NCBI GenBank assembly: GCA_964036045.1
Contig: OZ038380.1
Span: 123,584,899 to 123,648,898 of the forward strand
Reading direction: 5' to 3'
DNA: 64,000 nt
DNA from: Eutreptiella sp. 'Long Island Sound 2002'
Lineage: Eukaryota; Euglenozoa; Euglenophyceae; Eutreptiales; Eutreptiaceae
The position numbers were made by a program, and so were the translations under genes. The notes under the pieces were generated by a model. The model did no database searches. It saw only the letters and a list, made by a program, of their open reading frames with translations, and was not told the DNA's origin. Shown here one piece after another: positions 1-8,946 of the stretch (position 1 is the stretch's first letter; each line of letters starts with the position of its first letter).

Positions 1-182
1 GCGGCGGATTTACAATGAACGGACAGCAGCGCTGAGTCGAGCACGTCAGAATTATGTAGTCCAGTCCCTGGGAATGGTCTGGGGGTCGGCAGCAGCGCCG
101 AAGTGTGTAAAATGGCCAAAATGTAGCCAATCTGGGGCAGATCTGTGAAAGTCTGAGCAGATGGGGGTTAGCCGCACTTACA
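1..182 (-). repeat. Element C 3' LTR (partial)
   Basis: These 182 bases align with 46081-46262, the start of the C 5' LTR. On the minus strand the LTR begins TGTAAGTGCGGC directly after a purine-rich tract. The rest lies outside the window. The divergence from the other LTR is clearly visible, which fits an old insertion. Confidence 0.9.
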
Positions 183-191
183 CTCCCCCTC
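183..191 (-). other. Element C polypurine tract
   Basis: On the minus strand GAGGGGGAG lies immediately before the TGTAAG start of the 3' LTR. This is the expected position of the plus-strand DNA primer of an LTR retrotransposon. Element B has nearly the same tract (AGAGGGGGAG). Confidence 0.85.
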
Positions 192-1879
192 AAAAAACAC
201 ACTGGGGTGTGTCCCTACGACAACAAAGAACGTGGTGCGGGTATATCCGAGAAAAAAATGAAAAATGTACTCTTGAAGAGGCAAAATCTGCTCAATCTGA
301 TCTGATATGGGCTGAACTGTCACCAAATCGGGATGGATGAACTTGGAATTAAGCAGAATGATGAGTGACAAACAGTCCAACGGACAGGAAACCATACGGT
401 TAACAGCTAGGGAGCACGTGAACGTATCTGTAAGCGATACCAAACCATGCTTTGGTTGAGATTGAGGTAGATTATTGGAAGATTCAATGGGGGGATAATC
501 AAAATGAAGTAAAATCTCTGGCGCTCTGAGCGTCTTTGCTCTCGCGGGCACGCTACGGCGTCCTCCACGTACTTTGCATCGTGTTGGTCCCGCTTTTCCC
601 GTTCTGAAAGGTACAGCATGTGCTACAGATTTGACGCATCTGACGGATTTTCAGAAGAATCAACAAGGTTGAGTCTCAATTTGCACTAAGATGGAAGGAA
701 TGAAGCAGTTGCAGAGAGAGGACACAAGGACAAACGTAGTCTACAGCTCCTAAGAGAACAGAAAAACATCAGCTTAACAAGGTTAGGCTAAGCCTTAAGC
801 AGATGCTAAAGGAATGAGAGGAGATGGCAAAAAAATGAACCTAGATTTTCCTAGCATGTACAAATCTTCGCGGATTAAGGCGAAATGATGCGGAATGTCT
901 GAAACCGAAACGACTACTGCTTTCGTTTAGACTTAGGTCAATATATAATGTCGTTCCTTCGGCTCAATTATGCCTTCCGGCACGTTTGTTCCCAAGCATC
1001 CAACAGATGACAGGAAAATGTGGGTCTGATGATGATGCATCATGATGGGACATGATGGCCCTGAATCCATGGCATGTAACGCGCCGAAGGATAGCTAGAG
1101 GCGCTTTACTTACAGTAAATAACTGGAGGACACAGAATAGTCCTTTATGTACAGTGGCGGCGGTGTCCATCGACTTGGACAAGGCCACTCTTTCAACTGA
1201 GTCCCACAAGACACTTGGATTCACCATTCTTGACCTGAAACCCAGGGATTACGCTCACATTGGCGTGTGCCAAAAATACACCGAAGCTTACGGACCTCAG
1301 AGGTTGCTGTTAGAAGTCCCCAGAGCCTCTGTCTGAAGGTTGTCTGAACAATTGACGTCGGGGTTTTGTGCAACAATGGCAGAATGAAGGACAAACCTGA
1401 GAAATTCAACCTAAATTTGAGGATCCTGTGCCTGAATCTGGACGTTGGCTTCAGCATCAAGGCAGATAAAGATAATATCTGAGTTCCTGGCGTCGCAACT
1501 GGACCGGCCAGAACTACAGGGGGTACCTGTGGGGGTGAAAGTCGCTGCGCAGCATTTTTGTATGTACAATTGCTTCCATCTGCACGAGTAGCCCAATTTC
1601 CAAAGGTGCACAGACCAACAGAGACAAGATTACCCCGAATCTGCCTGAATTAAGCCTGAGCTTGGTTTTCTTTGGACACGGCAGCACACTCCGTGGGCTC
1701 TGGTAGCGTTTCTACGCCTTGCCTGGCTAACAGAGACCACAGAAACGTTGATTGACGTCAAAGGCTCAAATATTCTCCATTCCCCACATCAAGCTGAAAT
1801 CAGCAAGCATGAACTAAGTCTTGGGATGCCTTCCTCAATTTGGCCAAGCACGAACACATGTGACCACCAACCTGTCTGG
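192..1879 (-). other. Element C long 3' spacer between chromodomain and polypurine tract
   Basis: About 1.7 kb without a convincing coding frame. Short open frames occur on both strands, but none matches a known domain or the spacers of elements A and B. A long untranslated 3' region is shared by all three LTR elements here. Confidence 0.6.
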
Positions 1880-2535
1880 TCAGGCACGGGTACGGCTTGG
1901 GCGCTGTGAATCAGCGGCAGAACTCAAAGCTCGGTCCTCATGTGGCTCCTGGGCTGGCGTGACGGCAGGAGGGGGGATTGGCGGATCAACCCTGGAATGT
2001 GACGAATGAGGGCCATAACAGGGTGAATCTGGATTTACCACTGGTCTTTTTCCGTCATCCTCAACTTGTCTGTCTGGTTTGGACAGACAATCCGTCAGGA
2101 GTGCACCAATTTTGGGGTGCTTCTTGAGGAAGTCAAGGAACCCCTTAGTGTATCCATGCACGAAAGAATGGGCTGGTTCCTAGTTGTTGTGACTGGAATC
2201 AAAGCCCCTCCACTCACACAAAACATTCCATTCGCCTTTTTCGTCACGCTGCGCCTCGAAAATCTTCTTGAGTTTGTACTTCCTCCTTCGACGACCCGAT
2301 CCGATAAAAATTTCGAGGTCCAAAAAAGAGGCTTAACTCTCCCTTTTGAGGAAGGAATTTCTCTCTGGAGGCGGTCGCCGGAAACTTCGATTTCCCTGTT
2401 GACATCCACACCGATCTTCGACCTGTTTTCTCCTAGACGGGCTGTAACAGCCAATGGACCCTCCCACAAAGGAAGAAACTTATCATCTCCATCCACAGTG
2501 GTTTCGAATTTTCGAAGCCAAACTCGATGGTCCAC
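1880..2535 (-). pseudogene. Element C integrase C-terminus and chromodomain, broken
   Basis: The first part, ending near 2330, is the integrase C-terminal region: it reads LPLWEGPLAV and KGRVKPLFWTSKFL, matching the B integrase tail. In another frame, about 2280-2090, a chromodomain follows with the pattern YKLKKIFEAQ, WNVLCEWRGF, EPAHSFVHGY and FLDFLKKHPKI. The conserved tryptophan before EP is a TAG stop. A chromodomain would direct integration by binding modified histones. The frame changes and the stop show that it no longer encodes a working protein. Confidence 0.85.
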
Positions 2536-3323
2536 TTCAAAGATTGTGTCGGTTTTTTCGGCCCTGATTCTGGACCCAGAGCCAGACAGCCTGATGCTTA
2601 TTAATCAACTTAGAGACAGTTTTGTCTGCCCTTTGGATTTCATCCATAAGCAACAAAGCATCTTTACAGGGGCGAGGGTTATTCAACGGCATGTTCCACC
2701 AACACTTCATTCGTCCAAAGACAATTTCATCTGGAGAAAGGCCATGGTACACAGGTGTGTTGTGGTAACGGTGAAGCAAGGCGAAAAGAATCTCAAGCGA
2801 ATGGAAGTCCTTCTCACTGGCGAGTTCCTTACGGAGCATATTTATAAGTGAGCGGCCGGCTCTTTCCCCTGGCAGCGCTCGATGTGAGTTGATTTCACTC
2901 CTGAGGTGATGGATTCCAAGGCGGCTACATAACTCTCTCCACCATTTGGAGGTGTACTCCTTACCTGAGTCCGTACTCACCTCGAACGGGACGTCGCCAC
3001 CTCCCGACCATGTCTGCGCACACCACTTTGCAGCAGCCTTGCCAGTCATCGACTCGATGTTACCAGGCAACACCTGAATGTAGCCGAAAGGACGGCGTTG
3101 AATAAGGAGCACCTCATTTGACTTTTTTATTAGTCCAATGGCACTCTTCGTCATCAAATTCACCGAGATAGAAGAAATCACTGCTGACTCTGTTAAACAG
3201 GCGCTCCGGAATAGGATGGGGCTTCAGATGGCCATGCTTCTTGGTGCTGGGGGGCGTTGAGACAGCACATTTAGCACATCCGGCAGCTACCCTCATGCAA
3301 TGCGTGTAGAGGCCTCGAGTCAA
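2536..3323 (-). pseudogene. Element C integrase catalytic core, frameshifted
   Basis: Minus-strand frames give CAKC (end of the zinc-binding part), then SSDFFYLG (first catalytic Asp). After a frameshift near 3120-3180 come STDSGKEY (second Asp) and GERAGR (catalytic Glu). The order and spacing match the intact integrase of element B. The core joins reverse-transcribed DNA to the target. The triad survives, although the reading frame does not. Confidence 0.88.
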
Positions 3324-3999
3324 AAAATGTATGCTTGATCATCGACCATAATCTACGGCCATGTTTGTGTGGGGATTCCCATTTTGGCCACCAGTTTAAC
3401 ATTCGAGGGGCCAGGGCGTCTGGTACGCACAATTTACCGTCAGTCCACAGTTTCCCCCCGTCCAACGAATATTCGGAATAAATTCCATCTTTGTGAGCAT
3501 CTTTGGCTTTTAAGTTTTCAAAGACCTCTTCAAACATGGAATCACCCATATAATCGTTGGTCCAGTCACGGATGATGAGAGAATCCTTTGGCAGTGGTGG
3601 AGATTTAGCCGGATCCTGACGTTTAATGCCCTGAATCAAGTGTAATCCACTTACAGGCCGTGTGTACTTCGTCTGTTCGACACTCCCGGAGGGGGGATCC
3701 GTGACTTTCTCCACAACTCTCAGTGATTCGGTGATAATTTCATGAGCATGCGCCGGATCTGAGAAGGCCGTGATGTCATGACAGGGTAATGCATGCGGTT
3801 TAGCAGAGCATTGCATGCTATCACGTCGAGTGAGCTTTTTTTCTTCCTGATGCAACTCGATTACGACGTGGCGGTCCTGCTCCGTACCATGGATCTTGGT
3901 ACTTTGCAGCCCCTCCGAAGCGGGATAAGCCCATCGGCTCAGAGCATCTGCTACCGTGTTGTGTTTTCCAGGTAAATAGGACACATGCAGGTCAAACAG
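3271..3999 (-). pseudogene. Element C RNase H tail and integrase N-terminus
   Basis: The minus-strand frame starts in the last RNase H segment (FDLHVSYLPG, NTVADALSRW) and runs without a break into the integrase N-terminal zinc-binding region (SPHKHGRR). Here RNase H and integrase share one frame, whereas in B they are split at 14732. The left LINE junction truncates this piece; the preceding RNase H segment is at 39867-40359. Confidence 0.88.
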
Positions 4000-4001
4000 A
4001 C
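3992..4001. repeat. Left target-site duplication of LINE copy 1
   Basis: TCAAACAGAC here is repeated exactly at 39857-39866. Removing 4002-39866 restores a continuous RNase H reading in element C, so it is the footprint of one insertion. Confidence 0.9.
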
Positions 4002-4571
4002 GCACCCCTCCTTCCAACCCCACGCCCCCCCAGCCCCACCACCTCCAATCTCACCGGAGCGAGCGAGACGGAAAAGGGGCGCACCCGCCCCCAACCAAGC
4101 CAGAAAAGACGGCAGGGCAACAACTTCCCAACCCCCCGGACTCACCCTCATCATCCTCCCTCCCACCACTACCACCGGCCAATCCGCACCAAGCATCCTC
4201 ATCATCCTCCCTCCCACCACCAGCAGCCCTTCCGCAACGACCACACGGGCGACTGGATCTGGTGTGAGGACACAATCCAGTACCACCTCCGCGACCTGGG
4301 CCCCAACGATGGGGTGCAAATCCAGGTGATCTGGCACCGCCAAATGGAGCTAGACCAAGGCAACAGCGCCCCGGACAAGCTGGAAGGCCACACCTTGGAG
4401 CTCAACAGCGCCCACCCCATCCGACGCCTCACCGCCAAGAACAAGGCCGACAGAGGCACCAAATACACCGGGGAGCTCCCCCCTGAGCGGAGCCAGGGCC
4501 TCCCCCCAGCGCGCCTACCTAAGCGCCCACAACCAGGCAAAAAGTCCCCGGGCCCCGATCCGCCTCCCTGA
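4002..4571 (+). pseudogene. LINE copy 1 ORF1 C-terminal part
   Basis: Pro-rich frames align with the end of ORF1 in copy 2 (60930-61560). Copy 1 keeps a better reading of the last part: DWIWCEDTIQYHLRDLGPND followed by IWHRQMELDQ, ending PGPDPPP at a stop near 4571. I do not recognise this domain. It is a small globular-looking segment after a disordered Pro/Ser/Thr stretch. The 5' part of ORF1 is missing because of the truncation. Confidence 0.6.
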
Positions 4572-5766
4572 CGGGGCAAGAGCCGAGGGCGCAAGCCTCC
4601 ACAGCCCCGACCCGCCCCCACTGAGGCCACCGTCAACCTCCTCGACCTCAACCAGCTGGCCATCACATACTCCAAGGACGCCACAGCCGCCCTCCAGGAG
4701 CTCCTGATGGCGCAGGGGGCGGAGTGGGTTCCCCACCTCCTCACCTTCCAGGAACAAGGCCTACAACGCGACGACCCTCCGGAAACCACCCCCATATATA
4801 CCCCGAACCAGAAAGCGTACAAATGCTACCGGCACAAGGGGACCCAGCTATACGCCCGAGCCGGCATCCACGTCCACCTCGTCCACAAACTCAGCATCCC
4901 AGGGAGACTAGGCGTCTACGACGTCCTCGGGGACGGATGGCAACTCAACGTCATCAACGCCCACGTCCCCTTCGGCGACGCCACGGAACCCTTCCTCCAG
5001 GCCCTGGCCGAAGCATACCGCCAGATGGCCATGCTCGCCCCCACAATCATCATCCGCGACATGAACGCCGCCCCCAGCTCGGTGGACCGAGGGGGACAGG
5101 CCACACTCCAGGACCAAACAGTCCGCGACACCATCAAAATGCTGGGGCTCTTGGACCTGACGACTAACCTCGGAGGCCAACCCTCCCACTTCCTCCACCA
5201 AACGGACACCGCCACCTCCCGCATCGATGTATGCTATGGCGACCCCACCACCATCATCCAGGCGGAGGCCCCATACGGACCCCTCCCGCTGGGACACACA
5301 GGCAATAGCCCCCTGCATATCCGCCTCACTATCCCCAACCTTCCCCCCAGCCCCCCACAGGATGCGGACAAAGGCCTACCACCCTCCCTGAGAATGGCTC
5401 CACTACACGACAAACAGGCCTGGTCCCAATATCACAGGGCCATAGACAGCGCCCGGCGCATCCCACCGGACCCCACCAACCTACTCACAGCCATGCGCAC
5501 AGCCGCCGTCGCCTGCGGTTTCAGGCAGCAACCCCACACTGAGAAAGACTGACCGCCCACGGCCCTGGGGGACATGTTCCATGACCTCTGGCATGCGAAG
5601 CAACGATTGGCGACCCTCCTCCACACCGACACCCCCCAAACCCGCGGCCACATACACCACTGCAGCACACAGATAGCCCACATCAGGGCAGACCTGCAGC
5701 AGTGGCACATGCACAGGCAACAGCGCATCGCCCAAGAGCTTGAACGGTATGCCCAACATGAACTCC
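4572..5766 (+). pseudogene. LINE copy 1 APE-type endonuclease and following linker
   Basis: The frame runs from about 4620 to 5552 and shows the exonuclease-endonuclease-phosphatase pattern: LLTFQEQGL (metal-binding Glu region), VINAHVPFGD, IIIRDMNAAP (Gly of the usual GDxN box replaced by Arg), SRIDVCYGDP, and a final LGHTGNSPLHIRL in place of the usual SDH-PL box. Such enzymes nick target DNA to prime reverse transcription. After a stop at 5550 the linker continues in the same frame (MFHDLWHAKQRL, RQQRIAQELERYAQHEL) until element A interrupts it. Copy 2 lacks this stop. The missing Asp-His pair in the last box suggests a weak or dead enzyme. Confidence 0.85.
5762..5766. repeat. Left target-site duplication of element A
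   Basis: ACTCC here is repeated at 24915-24919. Copy 2 of the LINE has a single uninterrupted CATGAACTCCCCTACC at the matching place (about 62735-62750), which confirms the empty site. Confidence 0.85.
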
Positions 5767-6550
5767 AGTAAGAAAAAGTGCTTTTCCAACGCTTTGAGGC
5801 GCACTCTAGTTGTATTAGGGATGCACTGAGCATCCAGGCATTTCTATCTTAGTATTGGCCCAAAAAAATTGGTGATAACACATTTTGACCTATGGAACCA
5901 AACACCCAATCAGGATATGGAGTGGACCCCTTAATCCCCTTTCAATGTGAGGCAAATCATCTTTCCCTGAGTTGACTGAGTACTGACATATCCAGGGCAG
6001 AGCCTATGAATTTATCTATGTTTTTCCATGAATACTTAGCTGTCTCAGTGGTATGCACCCTAGGGGGCTGGGCACCTCTTTTTGAGAGGTCCTGGGTTCA
6101 ATTCCCGGTCAGCCTAGCTAAGTAGGAAGATCCCATGTGACATGGCAGTGACCTCATCGCCACATGCCCTGCCACCTCAGCACATATGGGACCCAACACA
6201 AAGAGTGCACATCTCCTGAGATGGCACTATGGAGATAGAGTGATCATGGGGCAGTTTTCCAACTCTTTTCCAAAACATTTCAGCTATCTTTGTGAATATG
6301 CAATCCGATTTGACCTGAGTTGCAGTTTCTGTGAATATCCTTTCATCTTCCACTGTTTACACTGCAGCCCTTCATGCTTTGATCCTGATTCTCTCCTCTT
6401 TGCATACCTCTGGCTTGGGCTATCCTGGATTGACTGTATTTGAGCAAACAAAAGCTTTTCATCTTCAAAAACAAGCAGCAGGAAACCCTACACCAGCAGC
6501 AAGCAGCAGGAGAGGCACAAACACAGTGTTGAAATCACTATAACCTTTTC
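5767..6550 (+). repeat. Element A 5' LTR
   Basis: Aligned end to end with 24129-24913. It starts AGTAAGAAAAAG and ends CCTTTTC immediately before the primer-binding site. It contains a tRNA-like fold (6034-6123) and an open frame starting at ATG 6186 that heads into gag. The ends are placed by the target duplication and may be off by a base or two. Confidence 0.9.
6034..6123 (+). other. tRNA-like fold with Pol III A- and B-box matches in element A LTR
   Basis: ACTTAGC (6034-6040) pairs perfectly with GCTAAGT (6117-6123). An A-box match TGTCTCAGTGG lies at 6041-6051 and a B-box match GGTTCAATTCC at 6095-6105. An anticodon-like stem ACCTC/GAGGT closes a 7-base loop TTTTTGA (6074-6090), and a T-arm CTGGG/CCCGG closes a 7-base loop (6092-6108). 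The D-arm side is longer than in a normal tRNA and eight bases separate the T-arm from the 3' acceptor strand, so it is tRNA-derived rather than a plain tRNA. The loop would place UUU at the anticodon. The second LTR keeps the core at 24398-24485. Confidence 0.65.
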
Positions 6551-8108
6551 TGGTAGCAGAGGCAGACTGTCTCTGCGCACCGGCAGCAACCCCGCGCCGT
6601 ACATCCAGTGCGCCGAGTACAGTCACATAAAAGCAGAGGGGCGAACGAAGATGGACACAAGGAAGGAGGACGCCGACGTGAAGACAGCGCCTGAGGCACC
6701 GGCAAGGCCAGCACCTGGTGAACCTGGACCTGGACCTAGCGCTGTACCTTCGGAGCCCTTACATGGGCCAGTGGAAGTGGCTGAGGACTCGTTGGATGGA
6801 CTCCAGACGGCCTTCAGGGCCCTCTCAGTCGAAGAGATGGTCACTCAGCCTGTGAAGAGGAAGAGAGAGAGCGAGAAGGATGCTGGAGACGAAGCAGACA
6901 AAGGAGAGGAACAAGGGCAAGACCTGACGAATGACCCTACTTTCGAAGGCGCACCAAGCGCTTCTGGCCTCCACGCATCAGCCCCTCCTACAACCACCAC
7001 ACTCCCAATTCCAGACCCAGCCGCTGCAACATCCACTCCCATAACCAACCCGCCTATGGCAGAGGGCACAGGCTTTACTGGCATGCCTCCCTACCCCGCC
7101 TATGGTATGGGCCCACCTACCAGTGCGTTCCCTGAGGCAACTACTGCCAGTGAGCCGGTGGCTTCCAGCTCTGCGCCGCGATGGTATGCGGCTGACTATC
7201 ACCATCCACTACCCGCTACTGGAACCTATGTGGATGTTCCTGGGTATGCACCTGGGTATGCAACCTTGAGTGGGTTGAGGAGAGGACCTGAGTCTCTTGG
7301 AGGCAGGAGTAGAGGATCGGGGAGATCCTCCAACAGGTCCCTGACGCGGTCGGAGATCAACGAGGTGCTTCGAGGAGCCACTTCAAAAATCGTGGGCGAC
7401 CTCACTCAAGAGATCTGAGAGAAACTGGAGCCCCTGATGATACCGCCCCAAGCGTCACCTACCACGGTGGGAATGTCACCCCACCGAGTACAGGCCAACC
7501 ACCTGGCGGCAGGGCTGACAAACACCCTGGGGAGCCTGAGGAGTCGACCGATGCCGACCCCTGCAGCGATACCGAGAAGTCCTTTCGTACTGAGAACGGC
7601 CCAGCCGCCCTACAGCCACGTGACGAACTCTACGAGGGCCGAGCTGGACCGCCTGGGGCTGACAGCCTTGAGGGCAATGGTGGACGTGGAGCCTTATGGC
7701 TCTAGTGATCTAGGCCGAGACCCCTCCGATGATGAGCCGCCGTCTATGACTTCTGCTTCGCCCTTGGAGGACGATGACCCGGAGGACCCCGAGGACCCAA
7801 GGGGGAAGAAGAAGAAAAAGAAGAAGAAGACCCGACGCCCTGAGGAACGCAGGTCTCAGGAGGCGAAGGCTATTGCCACCTCCAAGATCGTGGTGAACCT
7901 GCCTGAGTTCACAGGCAAGGACCTCAGCGAGTTCGCTGAGAATTTTGGCCGGTTTCTCCGAATGACCGGCCGAACCCACGCTAGTGGACGAGTCAAGTGC
8001 AATCTGCTCCTGGAGTGCTGCAAGACCAAGTACCTGGAGAAGCAGGTCAGGCAGATCGTGACTAACTCCGCCACCTTTGCCGATGTGTTGGTTGCCTTGG
8101 AGAGGCAG
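6186..8108 (+). pseudogene. Element A LTR-initiated frame and gag N-terminal part
   Basis: A frame opens at ATG 6186 inside the LTR, reads the primer-binding site as Ser-Gly-Ser-Arg-Gly, and is in phase with the gag ATG at 6651. In this copy a TGA at 6441 interrupts it; the 3' LTR has a serine codon there. Gag begins with an acidic, Pro-rich stretch, a KRKRES basic patch, and a Gly/Arg/Ser-rich tract near 7300. A TGA at 7416 breaks it again in frame. A capsid-like region follows (VNLPEFTGKDLSEFAENFGRF, then CNLLLECCKTKYLEKQV) up to VALERQ, where element B is inserted. The rest of gag resumes at 18293. Confidence 0.75.
6551..6562 (+). promoter_or_regulatory. Element A primer-binding site
   Basis: TGGTAGCAGAGG directly follows the 5' LTR. 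It complements the 3' end CTCTGCTACCA of an animal-type initiator tRNA-Met. The same 12 bases follow the 5' LTR of elements B and C. Confidence 0.88.
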
Positions 8109-8588
8109 TGTAACGGCAGCAGTGACAGCACTCAATTATACACTGATGTGATCAGAATTTCAATGATTCTCAGATGTACATTAGTGCAGTAAATTTTCCG
8201 CTTCATTTCATGTTTTCCGTTCGCCGCCAGATGTCGCCTGTGAGCGCGCGTCGAGTCGCATTTGTCTTTCGTGATTTCCCAATCGGATTTATTTAAATTA
8301 TTTCGAATGATTACACGTTGTGTCATTAAGTGCGATGAATGCGCATTGAGATTCTATGTCTGCTCCATTTTTGTAGTCCGGGTTTTCGTACTCTTCATAT
8401 TCCACCATGGAGTTCAAAGGACTTACAAGTGCTTCGCATATGTCGCTCCCCGAGGCTGGATATGGGTCTGAAGAGGGTTATGTGGGTTCGGAGATATCAG
8501 GGGCAGTGTTGGGCGTTACGACCCCTGGGGCATCAAGGCTACAGGCTTCGCAGTTACAACAAAGATCAACCACTATGCAGCGGTTACA
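8109..8588 (+). repeat. Element B 5' LTR
   Basis: 480 bp, starting TGTAACGGCAGC and ending GCAGCGGTTACA. It matches 17812-18291. An ATG at 8407 opens a frame that leaves the LTR through the primer-binding site. Confidence 0.95.
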
Positions 8589-8946
8589 TGGTAGCAGAGG
8601 AAATCATGACTCGGCTTCTGGAATCTCCACCGACACTCTGAGATCATCAGACTTTAGCGGGGCTATCACTCGTAGAGAGTCACTGCGTGTTCCCCCTGAG
8701 GTTACCTTCGTGGCATCTCCCCTTAAACCCGGTCGAGAATCTCCCTCCTCAAGCGAATCTGGTTCCAGTTCCCAAGCTTTGCCTGATCTAGAAGACAGCA
8801 GCAGCGAAGGAGAGCCATCCAATACTGGAATGGATGAGATTTCTGGTGAATACTGGGAACACCAATTCCAGGATATTTCCCGAACGAAGAATTTCTGCAA
8901 CGCCAGAATTGGCTGCTGGCGGAGGCGAGCTACCGTGGCCGCCTGA
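8407..8946 (+). CDS. Element B LTR-initiated frame, probable Gag N-terminus
   Basis: 179 codons start at ATG 8407, 182 bases before the LTR end, and read the primer-binding site as His-Gly-Ser-Arg-Gly. The product is Ser/Glu-rich and probably disordered (SSSESGSSSQ, then DLEDSSSEGE). It ends in a TGA at 8944 after a change of phase. The main gag frame, one base back, is open from 8850, so the two overlap by about 97 bases. A frameshift mutation or a ribosomal frameshift could join them; I see no standard slippery heptamer. Elements A and C have the same arrangement, which favours a real N-terminal extension. Confidence 0.6.
   Translation: MEFKGLTSASHMSLPEAGYGSEEGYVGSEISGAVLGVTTPGASRLQASQLQQRSTTMQRLHGSRGNHDSASGISTDTLRSSDFSGAITRRESLRVPPEVTFVASPLKPGRESPSSSESGSSSQALPDLEDSSSEGEPSNTGMDEISGEYWEHQFQDISRTKNFCNARIGCWRRRATVAA
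8589..8600 (+). promoter_or_regulatory. Element B primer-binding site
   Basis: TGGTAGCAGAGG follows the LTR end without a gap and fits an initiator tRNA-Met 3' end. It is translated in the LTR-initiated frame. Confidence 0.92.

Noticed and set aside
2066-2851. 261-codon plus-strand open frame
   Set aside because: It is the antisense of the element C integrase and chromodomain, which are recognisable on the minus strand.
8850-8946. Programmed -1 frameshift joining the LTR frame to gag in element B
   Set aside because: The overlap exists, but no standard slippery heptamer was found where the protein similarity changes frame; a simple indel is equally likely.
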